NCBI GenBank assembly: GCA_025331435.1
Contig: JAIWNI010000024.1
Span: 124,001-188,000, forward strand
DNA: 64,000 bases
Source of the DNA: Choanephora cucurbitarum
Lineage: Eukaryota; Mucoromycota; Mucoromycetes; Mucorales; Choanephoraceae
Direction of reading: 5' to 3'
Numbering within the stretch: position 1 is the stretch's first letter; every line of letters starts with the position of its first letter. A program made the translations under genes and the position numbers. Of the stretch, positions 48,839-59,885 are shown one piece after another. Below the pieces are notes generated by a model. That model was not told the origin of the DNA, searched no databases, and saw only the letters and a list, made by a program, of their open reading frames with translations.

Positions 48839-50038
48839 TCACATAATAGCCTCATCTAAGGCATCTCCTAGATTTTCACTCTGTGTTCCTAGTTTGGGTA
48901 TACGCACATAAGCATCTGTACCATAGCCTTCCATGGTCACCAGATTAAGATCACCTCCCCAATATTCTGCATAAACACGACTCATAGGCAATCCAATACC
49001 CAATCGCATAGCCATCTTTTCATGCTCATTCAACTTGGCTTCCAACTCTTCAATTTTCTCCATATTCCTAAATCGTCGCTTATTACCAAAGGACCATAGA
49101 TTCTTAAAGACCTCTTTAGACATACCCCCACCTTGGTCAGAGATACGAAACAGGACATCTGTTGGATTAGAGCAGAGAGTGACCTTGATCTCCTTGGGTA
49201 TCTCAGTCGTCATGGAGTGTCGAAAGGCATTGGAGAGAACCTGGAAGATGATATATTCAACATGATCTGATACATACACAAATTCTGAATTAAACCCATT
49301 CAGGCTGACCTTAGGCAATACCTGTGCCTTATGCTGCATCTTTTGAGAATACATAGCATGTGCCTGTGCAAGATGAATGCATTTTGTCAAGACATCATGT
49401 GATGAACACAGGTTAAAGATGGATTTCTTTCGTTTAGATAACACCAGATGATGTTCTGTAATCACACGCCTAGAGATACGTGATCGTAGGGTGGAATTCA
49501 TAAAACGATCAAGGCGATCCATGGACATGACTGCCTCGTACTGTTGTTCACATTCATGAATCCCTTTAGCCAATTGAGGAATGACGACTAGATGGGCATC
49601 CAGTGACTGCTGTAGTATATCACAGAATGTTTCATTCTCTTGACGTGTCTCAATCACGGGTATCTTACGAATACGCTCAAAGGCTTGCCAATAGAGGTCA
49701 TAGACTGCTTCTATATAAGGGTTGGTGCCTAAGATATAAGGTAGTTTCTGGAATTCTCGAATACGGTGGGCAATACGGATCGGCAGTTCTGTTCGAACAT
49801 AGTTGGCTGATTTCAAAAGACGTTCTGTGTTGCAATGACGTTCATAAAAGATTAACTGTCGTAATGTGAGTGGTGTAGGGCTTTGTGAACAGTAATGATC
49901 GAGTGTCTTGTTGAGATAGAAATGTTGGCGTCCTTGAACAGTAGCATTTGCCTGGTGTTGAATGATTGGCTGAGATTGTGTTGCCAGATGAGAATATTGT
50001 CTCTTGAGTGATAAACACTTTGATTTGGCTGTGTTCAT
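48839..50038 (-). CDS. mitochondrial PDK/BCKDK-family protein kinase
   Basis: Kinase that phosphorylates and shuts off the E1 subunit of pyruvate or branched-chain 2-oxoacid dehydrogenase in the matrix. Intronless, 399 residues. The N-terminus (MNTAKSKCLSLKRQYSHLAT) looks like a mitochondrial presequence. Helical regulatory domain follows: TPLTLRQLIFYER, RTELPIRIAHRIREFQKLPY. The GHKL ATPase has the N-box EYIIFQVLSNAFRHS, G1-box DQGGGMS and G2-like GIGLPMSRVYAEYWGG, which is typical of the family. It resembles yeast Pkp2 more than Pkp1 as far as I can judge, and could be a BCKDK. The lack of introns is unusual in this window. Confidence 0.88.
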   Translation of the reverse strand: MNTAKSKCLSLKRQYSHLATQSQPIIQHQANATVQGRQHFYLNKTLDHYCSQSPTPLTLRQLIFYERHCNTERLLKSANYVRTELPIRIAHRIREFQKLPYILGTNPYIEAVYDLYWQAFERIRKIPVIETRQENETFCDILQQSLDAHLVVIPQLAKGIHECEQQYEAVMSMDRLDRFMNSTLRSRISRRVITEHHLVLSKRKKSIFNLCSSHDVLTKCIHLAQAHAMYSQKMQHKAQVLPKVSLNGFNSEFVYVSDHVEYIIFQVLSNAFRHSMTTEIPKEIKVTLCSNPTDVLFRISDQGGGMSKEVFKNLWSFGNKRRFRNMEKIEELEAKLNEHEKMAMRLGIGLPMSRVYAEYWGGDLNLVTMEGYGTDAYVRIPKLGTQSENLGDALDEAIM

Positions 50039-51000
50039 CTTTTAATAAAAAAAATATTAAAGAAAAAAAAAATAATAAAAAAATCAAGGGAATTCATGCT
50101 TTTGTAAGCTCCTATTCATTCAACTCCGATAGTCACATTGATCTTGGCCTGACTCGGAATATATAAACCCTTCAACATTCGATTTTTATAGGCAATAGGT
50201 TTTATTGATAATCAGCCCCTCGAAACCGTTGTGATCTTCATATGATTACCTAATAATCTGATATTCGCATCCTTAGCTGTAAAAAAAAAGAATAAAGGGC
50301 ATGGTTTAAGCCTGGTTTAGAGTATAGCATGAACTGTGTTTTGTTGGCATAGAGATCAATTTGATCTGACATAAGTGTTTAAGATAAGGAAGGGGTTTAT
50401 GGTTGTCTTGACCAAAGAAAAAGAAAAAATGGCCTGATTCAGTTGGATTAGACAAATAAAGCTCTTAAGATAAGCTTGTTTCAAATAGACTTTGGAGTCA
50501 TTGGTTTATTTGAAAAATAATAATTTACAATGCAATTTAAAAACAACCACTTTTCTGCGTATTTATAGCTGCATCAGAGCAGAGATCAAGAATTGAAAAA
50601 AGTTTTGTTTCATGTAGTTTAGTCATGATTCAATACACTTTCACCCTTATTCTCTCTGTTTCTACCGTGTTCAGTCTATTCTTTATGCACTTGCACTCTT
50701 TCCCCGAGATAATCATCTTAAATGACTGTATGCAAGTACAGAATAATGGATTAGAATGCAATTCATGAAAAGAAAAAAAAAGGAATTCATCATCATTTTC
50801 AATCATGGATGTATGCATAAATATACTTTCTTTTAGTGGCAAAACGTTACAATTCATATTTTTCCTATTTAGTGTATATCAAATCCCAAAGTAACATGCA
50901 ATCCCTTTTTTCCTTTTTTGTAAAAATGTAGTACAAAAGTAATGAAAATTAAACAGAGAGAGAGAGGGAGGGGGGGGTCTTTTACTCTTTCTTTTTCTTT
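50039..51000. other. intergenic, divergent promoter region
   Basis: Between the kinase (minus) and the unknown membrane protein gene (plus). A run of eight G follows GA repeats at 50957-50978, then a T/C-rich tract directly before ATG 51001. No gene is supported. Confidence 0.45.
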
Positions 51001-51799
51001 ATGGCTGACCCAATAGCTCTTCATAGTGGACCTATCTCTGCTTACATGAGTGTTCATGAAGGTAATCAAGAGAAAGAAAAACAAAGAAGCAATCAATTCA
51101 AAGAATGAAGGATACATATAAATGCATAACATCATGTATCATAGCAACCAACCTTGCTTATGTCAAATATTTCGGACATGTCGAAGCTGCAACAAAAGCT
51201 ACTTTCAAGTCTATCAATGCACACCATTTTGTATTGGATTATCAATTACCCAATGATACTCAACTCTATCAGTCAATCATACCTTTTCCTACACCACTTC
51301 AAGACCGAGCACAGATTCGACCTGTACTTGAATCGATGGCTAAAGAAGCAGAAGAAGCACTTGGTTGGGTAAAGTAAGATATCTATCTAGAATGGCATTG
51401 TTAACTCTTTATTAGCCTAGTTCACTTTCAGGTCCACCTCCTATCAAGGCTATAGCCAAAGCCATGGTAGCCACTACCAATATCTATACACCACCTCAAC
51501 CCCAAGTACCTCTGGATAGTTTCTATCTTCCCAGTCCAGGCAGTATGGTCATAGCAGGCACCCTATTTTCTTCTTTAGGTATCATGGCATTCTGTTCAGA
51601 TGATTATCTAAGACGACAATTCCCCATTCAAGTGTTGAGGTGGCGTCATCAGATAGGTAGTGATGCATTCATCAGTCTGGTCAAATGGGGTACTGCTATC
51701 AATACAGCCAGTGCTGCCTATACACTGATGACATGTCTACGTCGAGGTTGGTATGGTCCTCTCAATACAGTCAAATGGACCTTGAGTTCATTTGTCTGA
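51001..51799 (+). CDS. unknown membrane protein, three exons
   Basis: No family recognised. ATG 51001 starts MADPIALHSGPISAYMSVHE, then a GTAATC donor. Exon 2 is ATNLAYVKYFGHVEAATKAT ... EALGWV. Exon 3, with acceptor GCCTAG, reads NSLSGPPPIKAIAKAMVATT, and two hydrophobic segments follow (SMVIAGTLFSSLGIMAF and AINTASAAYTLMTC). It ends in LSSFV at 51799. The GCCTAG acceptor is chosen because it alone keeps the downstream frame; the stronger CAG nearby leads to a stop. About 240 residues. It sits 147 bp from the Kre9-domain gene, tail to tail. Confidence 0.65.
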
Positions 51800-51946
51800 A
51801 GTGCACTTTCCATTCGTTTATTAAACAAACATGCAAACGATGTCATTCATGGTCAACAATAACAGATGATTTATTAAGTTTAATGTATACACAATTTGAA
51901 AAAGAAAAGATATAGTACAGAATAAAGAAAGAGAGTGATAACAATG

Positions 51947-52348
51947 TTACTTTCTGGCAGCTCGGATAGTGAATTCTTTAGAGGCATTACCAGAGTCACC
52001 CATAAGGACGATGATATAAGAGTGCTTGGTTTCAAGGTCAGAAGGCAAAGTGACTCTTTGGGCACCAGAGCTTAAAGAGAAGTTAGAGGCCAAATCCCAT
52101 TTGAGATGTTCGTTGTATTTGTCACCCTTTTCGAAATAACCTAATTTGATATAACCTCTCATGATTTCGGGAATAGGTGTTTTGTCAGGACCATATGTGG
52201 TCTTCCATTTGACAGTGACATTTTGACCAGCAGTCCATTTGGTACCAGAAGAAGGAGTTGTGATCTTGGGGTTAATGACAATAGCATTCACAAAGCTAAT
52301 GAGAGCAAAGAGAGCAAATAAAGTAGAGAAGAAGGTAGCTCTGAACAT
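51947..52348 (-). CDS. secreted protein with Kre9/Knh1-type N-terminal domain
   Basis: Single-exon gene, 133 residues from MFRATFFSTLFALFALISFV NA (start 52348), a clear signal peptide cut after NA. The rest is one Ig-like Kre9/Knh1-type domain: TTPSSGTKWTAGQNVTVKW, GYIKLGYFEKGDKYNEHLKW, ending FTIRAARK. The domain is found in cell-wall beta-1,6-glucan-related proteins and in Ser/Thr-rich GPI proteins, but here no Ser/Thr-rich tail or GPI signal follows, so it would be a small soluble secreted protein. An in-frame ATG at 52399 would add a second hydrophobic leader and is less likely. Confidence 0.8.
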   Translation of the reverse strand: MFRATFFSTLFALFALISFVNAIVINPKITTPSSGTKWTAGQNVTVKWKTTYGPDKTPIPEIMRGYIKLGYFEKGDKYNEHLKWDLASNFSLSSGAQRVTLPSDLETKHSYIIVLMGDSGNASKEFTIRAARK

Positions 52349-53919
52349 TGTGTTTATAGATAATAAAAAAAAAAATAGGGGAAATGTTGAAAAAACCATT
52401 GGTTATTTATATAAAAACCAATGCTATTATTTTTTTTTCAGCCTCATATGAAACGCACAAACATTGATTGCTGCAGTTGGTACATGATGTAAGGTATTTA
52501 CTATTAATATACTTCCTTATTCTTCTTTATACTAACATTAAGGCAGAAATAAGATAGTAATTCCTATCACTTCATCTTCTTTTATTCTTCTTCTTCAAAA
52601 AAAAAGAAGATGTATGTGGCTTGAGTCATTGACACTTCTTTAGTTTTCAAGAAGAGTGTCTGCACTGACTTTGAACTCTCTTTTCCTTAGTTTGGGCTTT
52701 TAAGCCGCGCCTTGAATAGTAATAATGGATCAACACACAAAGAAATAGAATAAGCCTATTACTTTTAGATTTTCTATCGTGTTACTTGAATTTTTTTTTT
52801 CTGTCTTTTTTTTTTGTTGTACCTTAAAAAAAAAATCATGCTAGTAACCTTTTGACTGGCTTCCAAAAAAAAACAATATCTGCATATAGCCTGTTCATTC
52901 CAAATCTAGTTGTTTTGACCACCTTTCAAAAGAATGCGCCATAAAAAAAAACTGTATTGTATAATCCCAATAAGCATTAGGAATTTTTTTTTCTTTATTG
53001 GATTTGACTTACGCGTGATTTTTAATGAATCTATAGAGTTTATAAGAGTCATGTGAAGTAACTCTCCTTTCCGTATCTTAATTTTTTTTTTATTTTTTTT
53101 TTTAAGCCCGAGCTAAATAACTGGCTTGTATATCTATACCATCATCATTCGCAATAAAAAAAGAAAAAGTATAGACAAGTTTACACTTAAAGACGCCTAT
53201 GTTCTTTATTTATAAAGTATGCATAAACAATCCCATATCGTTTTGGACACGCGCCTGTCATTTGAGTTGTATCCAAATGTAGAGAGAGCATTCGTATTTT
53301 TAGTACACCGCACTATTTCTGGAAATCATTTGCCTACACCCTAAAAAGAAACAAAACTCAGGGATTACAAAGAACTTGAAACAATCTTTTTTACCATCAC
53401 AACTCATATGGCATTGAAGTTTGTTGTTGTCATAGATACCTCTAGAGTTCTATCTTGTCTATCATACATCATTTCTTAGAGGGGGTAATGGTTTTGAAAG
53501 GTGCAATGGGTTCTGTTGTTGTTAAAAACACCCTCTTTGTTTTAGTTATCCTATCGCTTTTTATGTATTTCAAAAGCATCAGGCTTACATCTCTTTACTG
53601 CTTATAAACAGTTTGTGAGATTATGTATAGAATGGATAGGATAGAGATAGACAGAAAAGGATAGAATTTTTTTTTTCGTTAAAGTGACCTATTCAACACT
53701 CATCTGCATCATTGTCACTGCGAATCATGATAAAGTCTTCCTTCAACTGATATTCATAGCTCATAGCAAGAGATACACTGTCTTGTTAAGCCATTCAGAG
53801 TAATGAATTCCATAAGATTAATTTTGACTATATCATCCATGCAGAGAGTCATCATCCCTCCCAAAAAAAAATAATTAATTCTCTCTCTCTTTTTATTTTA
53901 TTTTATCTTTTTATACAGG
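52349..53919. other. 1.6-kb intergenic region, homopolymer-rich
   Basis: Dominated by A and T runs (for example 52430, 52790, 53080) and T/C tracts. Directly before ATG29 there is CTCTCTCT then TTTTATTTTATTTTATC. No gene or RNA is recognised. Confidence 0.45.
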
Positions 53920-54993
53920 ATGAACTTGGATAACGATATATTTCATGTTGTCATACGCTTACCTTACAAACGACCACCTCGATTTGTTGAACCACCACCA
54001 GTAAATAAAAATAAGCGATCTTATCTAGCCCTCATCTTCTAAAGAATAAAAGTGATTTCCTTGTAGATTGTCTGGACAAATGAGATGGAGCATAAGTTAT
54101 GGCAATACATGAGTCAAAAGAACACAAACTGTAAGCGTCTCTGATAGTATGATGCTTGTAGATTGATAGTTTTAAGAAAAGGGAATGAAATCGCAGAACA
54201 GTTAGGTGTGCCTGCTCCTTATGTTGTTCGTCATGCAGCCTTTATCTATGAAACTCAATTACGTGGTATTCATCAACAACTGAGATTGAACACAACCACC
54301 AACATAGGCAACAGTGTTAGTCGAAATAGTCCTACACCTTCAAAATCACTCTCTCGACCAGGTAAATGAGAATATGAAACATAGATCATGGAGACTGAAG
54401 CTTTCTTTTTAGCTTCCATACGACATTCAAATGGATTTTCACAAGAACCATTGGCTGAAGTAGATGTCTTGTCAGAGAAATCAAAGGATACGATTCATTC
54501 TTCAACTGATCAAAGTAGTACATCTACCATTCGTCATCGTACTGTTGTGGAAGATACACATCATTCTGAAGAAGAAGAAGAAGAAGAAGGTTTAAGTAGT
54601 CACTTTGATAGGATGAAGATGCAAGTAGAAGAACCTGCATTTCTACCCCATAAAAGACATGGTTCAGTCGATCATGATCTTGGTAACAGTCGACAACAAC
54701 TCTCTTTGTCCATACAGAACTTGAGAAAGATCAATACGTTAGATTCAGGATCACCTAGCAGTCTACCTCAATCACCCATTGCCACTCTACAACATACCCA
54801 TAAACAAGCCAGTTCAAGCAATGCAAGTGTCAGTCATTCCATGGGTTCTTCATTTAGTGATTTATCAGGTAAAAAAAAATTAAAAATACAGTGAATGTCT
54901 TCTTAATAGTCAAGCATAGATTCTTCTGTCACACAATCAGCACTTGAAGAAGCCTTTTTATCCAAATTCAATCAAGGTGGATCTAAAATGTAA
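53920..54993 (+). CDS. ATG29: autophagy protein Atg29
   Basis: Atg29 forms a scaffold with Atg17 and Atg31 at the phagophore assembly site. Five exons. MNLDNDIFHVVIRLPYKRPP RFVEPPP opens the conserved N-terminal domain. After an intron comes IVWTNEMEHKLWQYMSQKN, then GNEIAEQLGVPAPYVVRHAA and ETQLRGIHQQLRL, matching the family's IRLPYKRP...W...LW...LGVP...Y...QLR order. The remainder is a low-complexity, Ser/His/Glu-rich tail with EEEEEEEGLSSHF. The last exon reads DSSVTQSALEEAFLSKF and ends at 54993. The acceptor CATAG gives the correct frame, skipping a nearer TAATAG. About 290 residues, somewhat long because of the tail. Confidence 0.88.
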
Positions 54994-55103
54994 GGAAATT
55001 AGGCCATGAATAACACTAACATCTCAACTGATATCTTATAAAAAGGTCTTTAATGCATCTCTCACGTAAACATTTTAAAGAATAACAATAAAAAAAAATT
55101 CAT

Positions 55104-56400
55104 TTATTTCTTGGCCTTCTTTTCCTTCTTGGGGGGTTCGTAAGAAGTAGCAAGAAGCTTAGTGATTTCTTCATCTTCAACCTTCTTTTCGGTTTGAACT
55201 TCCAAATACTTGGGGTGAGTCAACAAGGTGTTACCGTTCTTGGTGACCATGATGGTAGCCAAATATTGAGCAACAACAGCTTCATCACGTTCATAGACAA
55301 CATCGTAAGGCAAGACAGTTTGGTGCTTGGCAGCCTCGACAATACCCATACGAGCCTTACGTTCATCTTCAAGATCACGCAAACTGAAGGGGAAAGCACC
55401 AGCCTTGGTTTGGATTTCAGACAAGACGGCACGAGAGGCAGCCATCTTGAGTTGGTAACGAACACCAGTCTTCTTGTAGATGGTGGTACGGGTCTTGAGG
55501 GGACGCACCTTACCTTCACCAGAAGAGATCAAGATGTCAATGGCATAAACTTCGTTTTCGGCAAATTCAACGCGCTTGAAGTCACGGAGGTGAGCTTCAG
55601 TGGGGTTCAAGATGATTTGCTTTTCACCATCTGTCTTGTCCTTGAGTTGGTTGTGAGAGAGCATGCCTTCGACAGGCTTGACGTTATAAGCTTCGGCGAT
55701 CTTGTCAACGGCCTTGGTGATGTCCATGTTCTTGTTGCCAGGACGGATCATACGGATAGTGGCTTCCAAGGCAGTTTCAGCAGCCTTGATGACATCGGCC
55801 TTGGTACCGGTGACAGCACCACCACCGACAACAACGGTGGAGGCAACAGTAGAACAGAAACCATCGAATTGAGCACCCAATTGACTAAGGATCCTCATCA
55901 ATATCCCTCTTTTCTTTAATTTAACAACACTAACTTACATCTTGGCAACATCACCTTCCTTCAAGACAGTTTCGGATTCAGGGTCAGAAGGAAGAGGAGA
56001 GAAGTGAGCAACACAGTTGTTGATAGAGATGGTGGTAGGGAAACCAACACCTAAAAACATGAACGATCAATGGATTTGTCTTACTTTTTTTTTTGATTTG
56101 AACTTACCCTTGGAGATCTTCTTCTTGTTGTAAATAGCCTTGGTAGCTTCATTGATAAGCTTGTCACCTTCAACACAGATATCAATGACCTTGGCACCAG
56201 GAACACAGAGAGCAATGACCTTTTCGAGAGCAGCTAATAAAAAAGTTAGAAAAGACAGTCAAGAAACGCGTGAAGGGATCTATACCATCGGCGATCTTGC
56301 CGGCATCCTTGTACTTGGTTTGAACATCACTGTTAGAGATGTCAAGGACGGGTTCAGCAGCAGGCTTCTTGGTGTCAACAGGCTTAGTGGTATCGGCCAT
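55104..56400 (-). CDS. EBP1/PA2G4-type M24 pseudo-peptidase
   Basis: Methionine-aminopeptidase-fold protein without peptidase activity (human PA2G4/EBP1, fission yeast curved DNA-binding protein). It binds ribosomes near the tunnel exit and RNA. Exon 1 is [18 protein letters not shown], followed by the pita-bread fold: [85 protein letters not shown]. The C-terminal tail ends in [10 protein letters not shown], a Lys-rich end known in this family. About 385 residues and four exons; stop at 55104. The metal-ligand residues of M24 peptidases are altered as expected. Codon usage is strongly biased, consistent with high expression. Confidence 0.92.
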
Positions 56401-56672
56401 TTTTGTAGTGAATAGAGTTAAAAAGAAAAGAAAACGAAAAAGAGTTTTTTTAATATTTTATTTTCAAAGCATTAAACATTTTTGTGACTGAAAATCTTTT
56501 TTTTTAACCCTATGTTGTCAAGTTAATGCATTTCAAAAAAATAGAATAGCATGATATCATAGATTTAAGCCCTATTACAATATAAACAATGCTATTTCTT
56601 TATTTCATATAAAGAAGGGGGGGTGTATCATAAAGAGAATGGAAGGCGTGAATGGATATGGTTCTAAATTAA
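56401..56672. other. intergenic with G7 run
   Basis: Short spacer between EBP1 and PAM18 with A/T runs and G7 at about 56617. Confidence 0.45.
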
Positions 56673-57101
56673 TTATTTCTTCACTTTGCTGTCCAAGAAT
56701 TCCTTTGCTTCATTGATCTTTAAGGCTAAGAAAGGTGAGCCTCCACGATCAGGGTGATTGAGTAACATGATCTTTCTATGGGCTTCTTTCACTTTTTGTT
56801 TGGTAGCCTGTGATTCTCTAGATAGTTGTGTGAATAACATGAACTACGCATACAACATCATTTCATATACCTAAGACCGAGAATCAAAGCAGCTTCTCTC
56901 TTGTTCATCTTGGCATCAAATCCACCTTTATAGAACTTGGACATTCTTGGTTTCTTGGGTAACTTTTGATATTCTTGGAAAGCTCTGATACCTAATCGAC
57001 CGGCAGTAGCTGCACCGGCAACTACAAAACCCATAACAACAGCAGAAGACTGATAAAGTGAGTCATACTATTGACTTGTGGCATGTATTCATAGTTACCA
57101 T
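56673..57101 (-). CDS. PAM18: mitochondrial import motor J-protein Pam18/Tim14
   Basis: J-domain partner of Hsp70 in the TIM23 presequence motor, at the inner membrane. The main exon is [20 protein letters not shown], a TM segment, followed by [35 protein letters not shown], and after an intron [40 protein letters not shown], with the HPD motif intact; end LDSKVKK at 56673. The ATG is alone: the only Met upstream is at 57099-57101, followed at once by GTAACT, so exon 1 is one codon and a 49-bp intron follows. About 110 residues, normal for the family. Similar ATG-only first exons occur in eL39 and the proteasome gene here. Confidence 0.93.
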
Positions 57102-57260
57102 TGTGTATATATAAAGATTAAAGAAAGAAAAAAAAAGAAAGAAAGAAAGAAAGAAGAAAAAAAAATGTATATAGGTGTTTCATGCCCCCAGGTGCATATT
57201 GAACTCAACGCATTCTGATTGGATAAACTCTCTTTCCTTTCTTTTTGTAACTTTTTATTA

Positions 57261-58407
57261 TTAATTATCAGTTTCCATTGGTTCTGCAGTAGATGTAGCA
57301 ACACCAGATCCTGATGGTCTTGTTCTACCTGTCTCTTCACCCAACAAATTCAAATAGGTCTGTAATGCTTCACCTTCAACAATCTCAAATGGATGATCTT
57401 CACCTACAATACCAATAGATGTGTTGTGAATATTAAGGTCTTTGTCCTGTTGTAATGTATCACGAAGAGCTTGAAGACCATGACGAACCAATTCCTCCAA
57501 AGAAGCTAATAATGAAAATAGGTCAGTCTCTTGTCTATCTCTCATTTCTTGGTCCATCTGTTTACCATCTGCAAATTCTTCATAATATCTCTCAAGGTAT
57601 GTTTTGGCAGATTGAGATCGAGCACCAATAGACATAGCATGATATTCAAAACTGGTGCCTGAAGGTGAGCATTCGAACAAGTGAGGGCCAGTTTCCTATA
57701 GAAAGATAGAGTGAGCTTCATTGAATTCCAGTAGATCTTTCTTTACTTACATCATGACCAATCACCAATAAACCTACACCATAAGGTCTACGGCCATATT
57801 GTTGAGTGTTGACTTGTGCCTCTAGATAGTTATACAGTTGAATATCTTTCGCTCTCTTTCTTAGTTGTGCATCAGAACTTACTGTCAGCAATGGCATTGA
57901 CAATACGTTGAGTAGGCAATGGTCTATCATACAACATTTTGGACTTCATGGCTTCTGAACGCATAAAGTTACTAAACAAAAAAAAAAAGAATGTAAGTGC
58001 TGATGAAGAGATGACTGACGTATCAACAAGTTTTTTTTTTTTTACCTCAAGACACGAGCATCAGAAGTTAAACCAGCAATGCCAATACCCATATGGTCAT
58101 CAATCTTAATCAGCTTCTTTTGGTAAGAAGCAAGTTCACCAGAAGAACGCTAAATACAAAGACATCAGCAAGGTGATCTATAGTGTATTCTCATTTGACT
58201 CACCTTTAAGGCAAGCAAGATGGCGTATTTCTTGCTTCTGAGACCAATAGCAGCAGAACCTTGCTTGACAGCCTCAACAGCATATTCTACTTGATGAATA
58301 CGGCCCTGAGGTGACCAAGTAGAGACATCGTTATCGTATTGATTTCTAAACTATTAACTTGTTAATCTCTGCTTTGTGTGTGTGTGTATGTGTGCGTGAT
58401 GTACCAT
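57261..58407 (-). CDS. PRE5: 20S proteasome subunit alpha type 6 (alpha-6, Pre5)
   Basis: Subunit of the outer ring of the 20S core. [18 protein letters not shown] opens the alpha-subunit N-terminus that gates the pore; then [92 protein letters not shown]. The C-terminal tail [20 protein letters not shown] is disordered. About 270 residues in five to six exons; stop at 57261. As in eL39 and PAM18, exon 1 is only ATG (58405-58407) followed by GTACAT. The 54-bp intron contains a GT/CA repeat (58377-58403). Divergent from GLTP. Confidence 0.95.
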
Positions 58408-59028
58408 GTGAGGTTTTGTGTTGAATCTGGTATAATAAAAAAAAAGTAGAGTTATCCTGCAAAAAAAAAAAAATCGCGTCTTTCTCTCGCTTACGACTGA
58501 ATAAGATGTGTTACAATTTCGAACGCGCGGCCAGACTGATGACGCAAAAAAATGAAGGTCAGCTACTGAGCATCTTTAACACTTTTAAGAAAGTTGCTTT
58601 GTATCATTCTTTAGACATTCAGGATTTCATTGAAGATATTCAGTGAACAGTGACACTGTATGCTTTGATAGTCATGCAAGGATAAGCCAATTGTTTGTTT
58701 CTTTAGCACTACAATCATACACTTTTTTTTTGGGACTTCAAAAAAAAAAGAGAGAGCAACAAATGATCGACCTGAATAGAGTAGTCGTCCATGTTACCTT
58801 GCTTTGTCTATTTCAAGACAATGCTATTATCGGGGAATAGAAATAACAGAGTGCCATTGTTAATTTTCCTCCCCCTTTGGATATAAACCTGTTTCTTTTT
58901 CTTTTCCTCTTTCTTATCACTGACAACAATTCCTAAAAGAAGCGAGTAAGAGAAATGATGTCAATGCATACAATGATACTTGTATATATATACACACGTA
59001 GTTTATACATCTTCTTTTCTACAGCTCA
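58408..59028. promoter_or_regulatory. divergent promoter region, PRE5 and GLTP
   Basis: About 620 bp with A-run, T-run and T/C tracts; the plus-strand frame 58643-58840 looks random. Confidence 0.3.
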
Positions 59029-59792
59029 ATGACAACTGAGACCCAACCTGCATTTTTAAAAGTCATTACTCGTTCTTATGAGGATGTTCAAGTCACATCT
59101 GAAGGCATTGATACTGCTGAATTCCTTGAGGCCACAGTATGCATGATAGATATGTTTGGTAAGAATAAAGGGGAGCATTGAGTTGACAAGATAACTCATA
59201 TAGAGAGTCAGACTTGTTTGGTAGTAGTGCCTTTAATGTAGTTCAGAATGACTTGCGAAACAATGTAACCAAGATCAAAGCAAGATATCAAGAGAACCCC
59301 ACAGAGTATCATACATTAGAACTCTTGATGGCCAAAGAAGCTCATCTAAAACGTCGTATAGCTACAGAAGCTGTTTTATGGTTAAAGAGGTACATTGGAT
59401 ACACATTGAGTGAGATCATGAGATACTGACCCTTAAGAACAGAGGACTGGATTTTACCTGTCAATCACTTTTACATAGTTTAAATCATCCTCAGGAAGAA
59501 TTGCCTGCTTCATTTTCATTGGCCTATGATGCTACATTAAAGCCCTATCATAGCTTCTTGGTTCGTCCTGTCTTTAATGTGAGTAGTCTAGAATCAATGG
59601 TATTTCTGATATTAATCTACCCAATAGCTTGCCATGAATGCATGTCCTTGGAGAAAGGATTTCTATCACCGCATTGGTGTACAGACAACTGAATCTGAAA
59701 AGCGCATGCAACAATGGCTAATTGCCTTAAAACACCTTTTAAATCGATTGGATCAACAATTTCAATTACATCCTGAATATACGAAACATTAA
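59029..59792 (+). CDS. glycolipid transfer protein (GLTP domain)
   Basis: Soluble carrier of glycosphingolipids or related lipids between membranes. At least five exons. The start is MTTETQPAFLKVITRSYEDV (59029), then DLFGSSAFNVVQNDLRNNV, matching the conserved D..G....V..D...N..K block that binds the sugar head group. Next come RRIATEAVLWLKR with the sugar-stacking Trp, ASFSLAYDATLKPYHSFLVR with the catalytic-pocket His, and LAMNACPWRKDFYHRIG. Ends QFQLHPEYTKH at 59792. About 215 residues, normal. Intron boundaries are GTAAGA and similar. It lies 94 bp tail to tail from the ethanolamine kinase gene. Confidence 0.9.
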
Positions 59793-59885
59793 ATCTTATC
59801 TCTTTTTATTGTATATGTATTTTTTTAGGGGGGGGATATGATGCGTATGTGTATATATATACATACAATTGAATAAATATTTTTT

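Noticed and set aside
55194..55919. 241-codon plus-strand ORF
   Set aside because: Lies wholly opposite the EBP1/PA2G4 exon, which is well supported.
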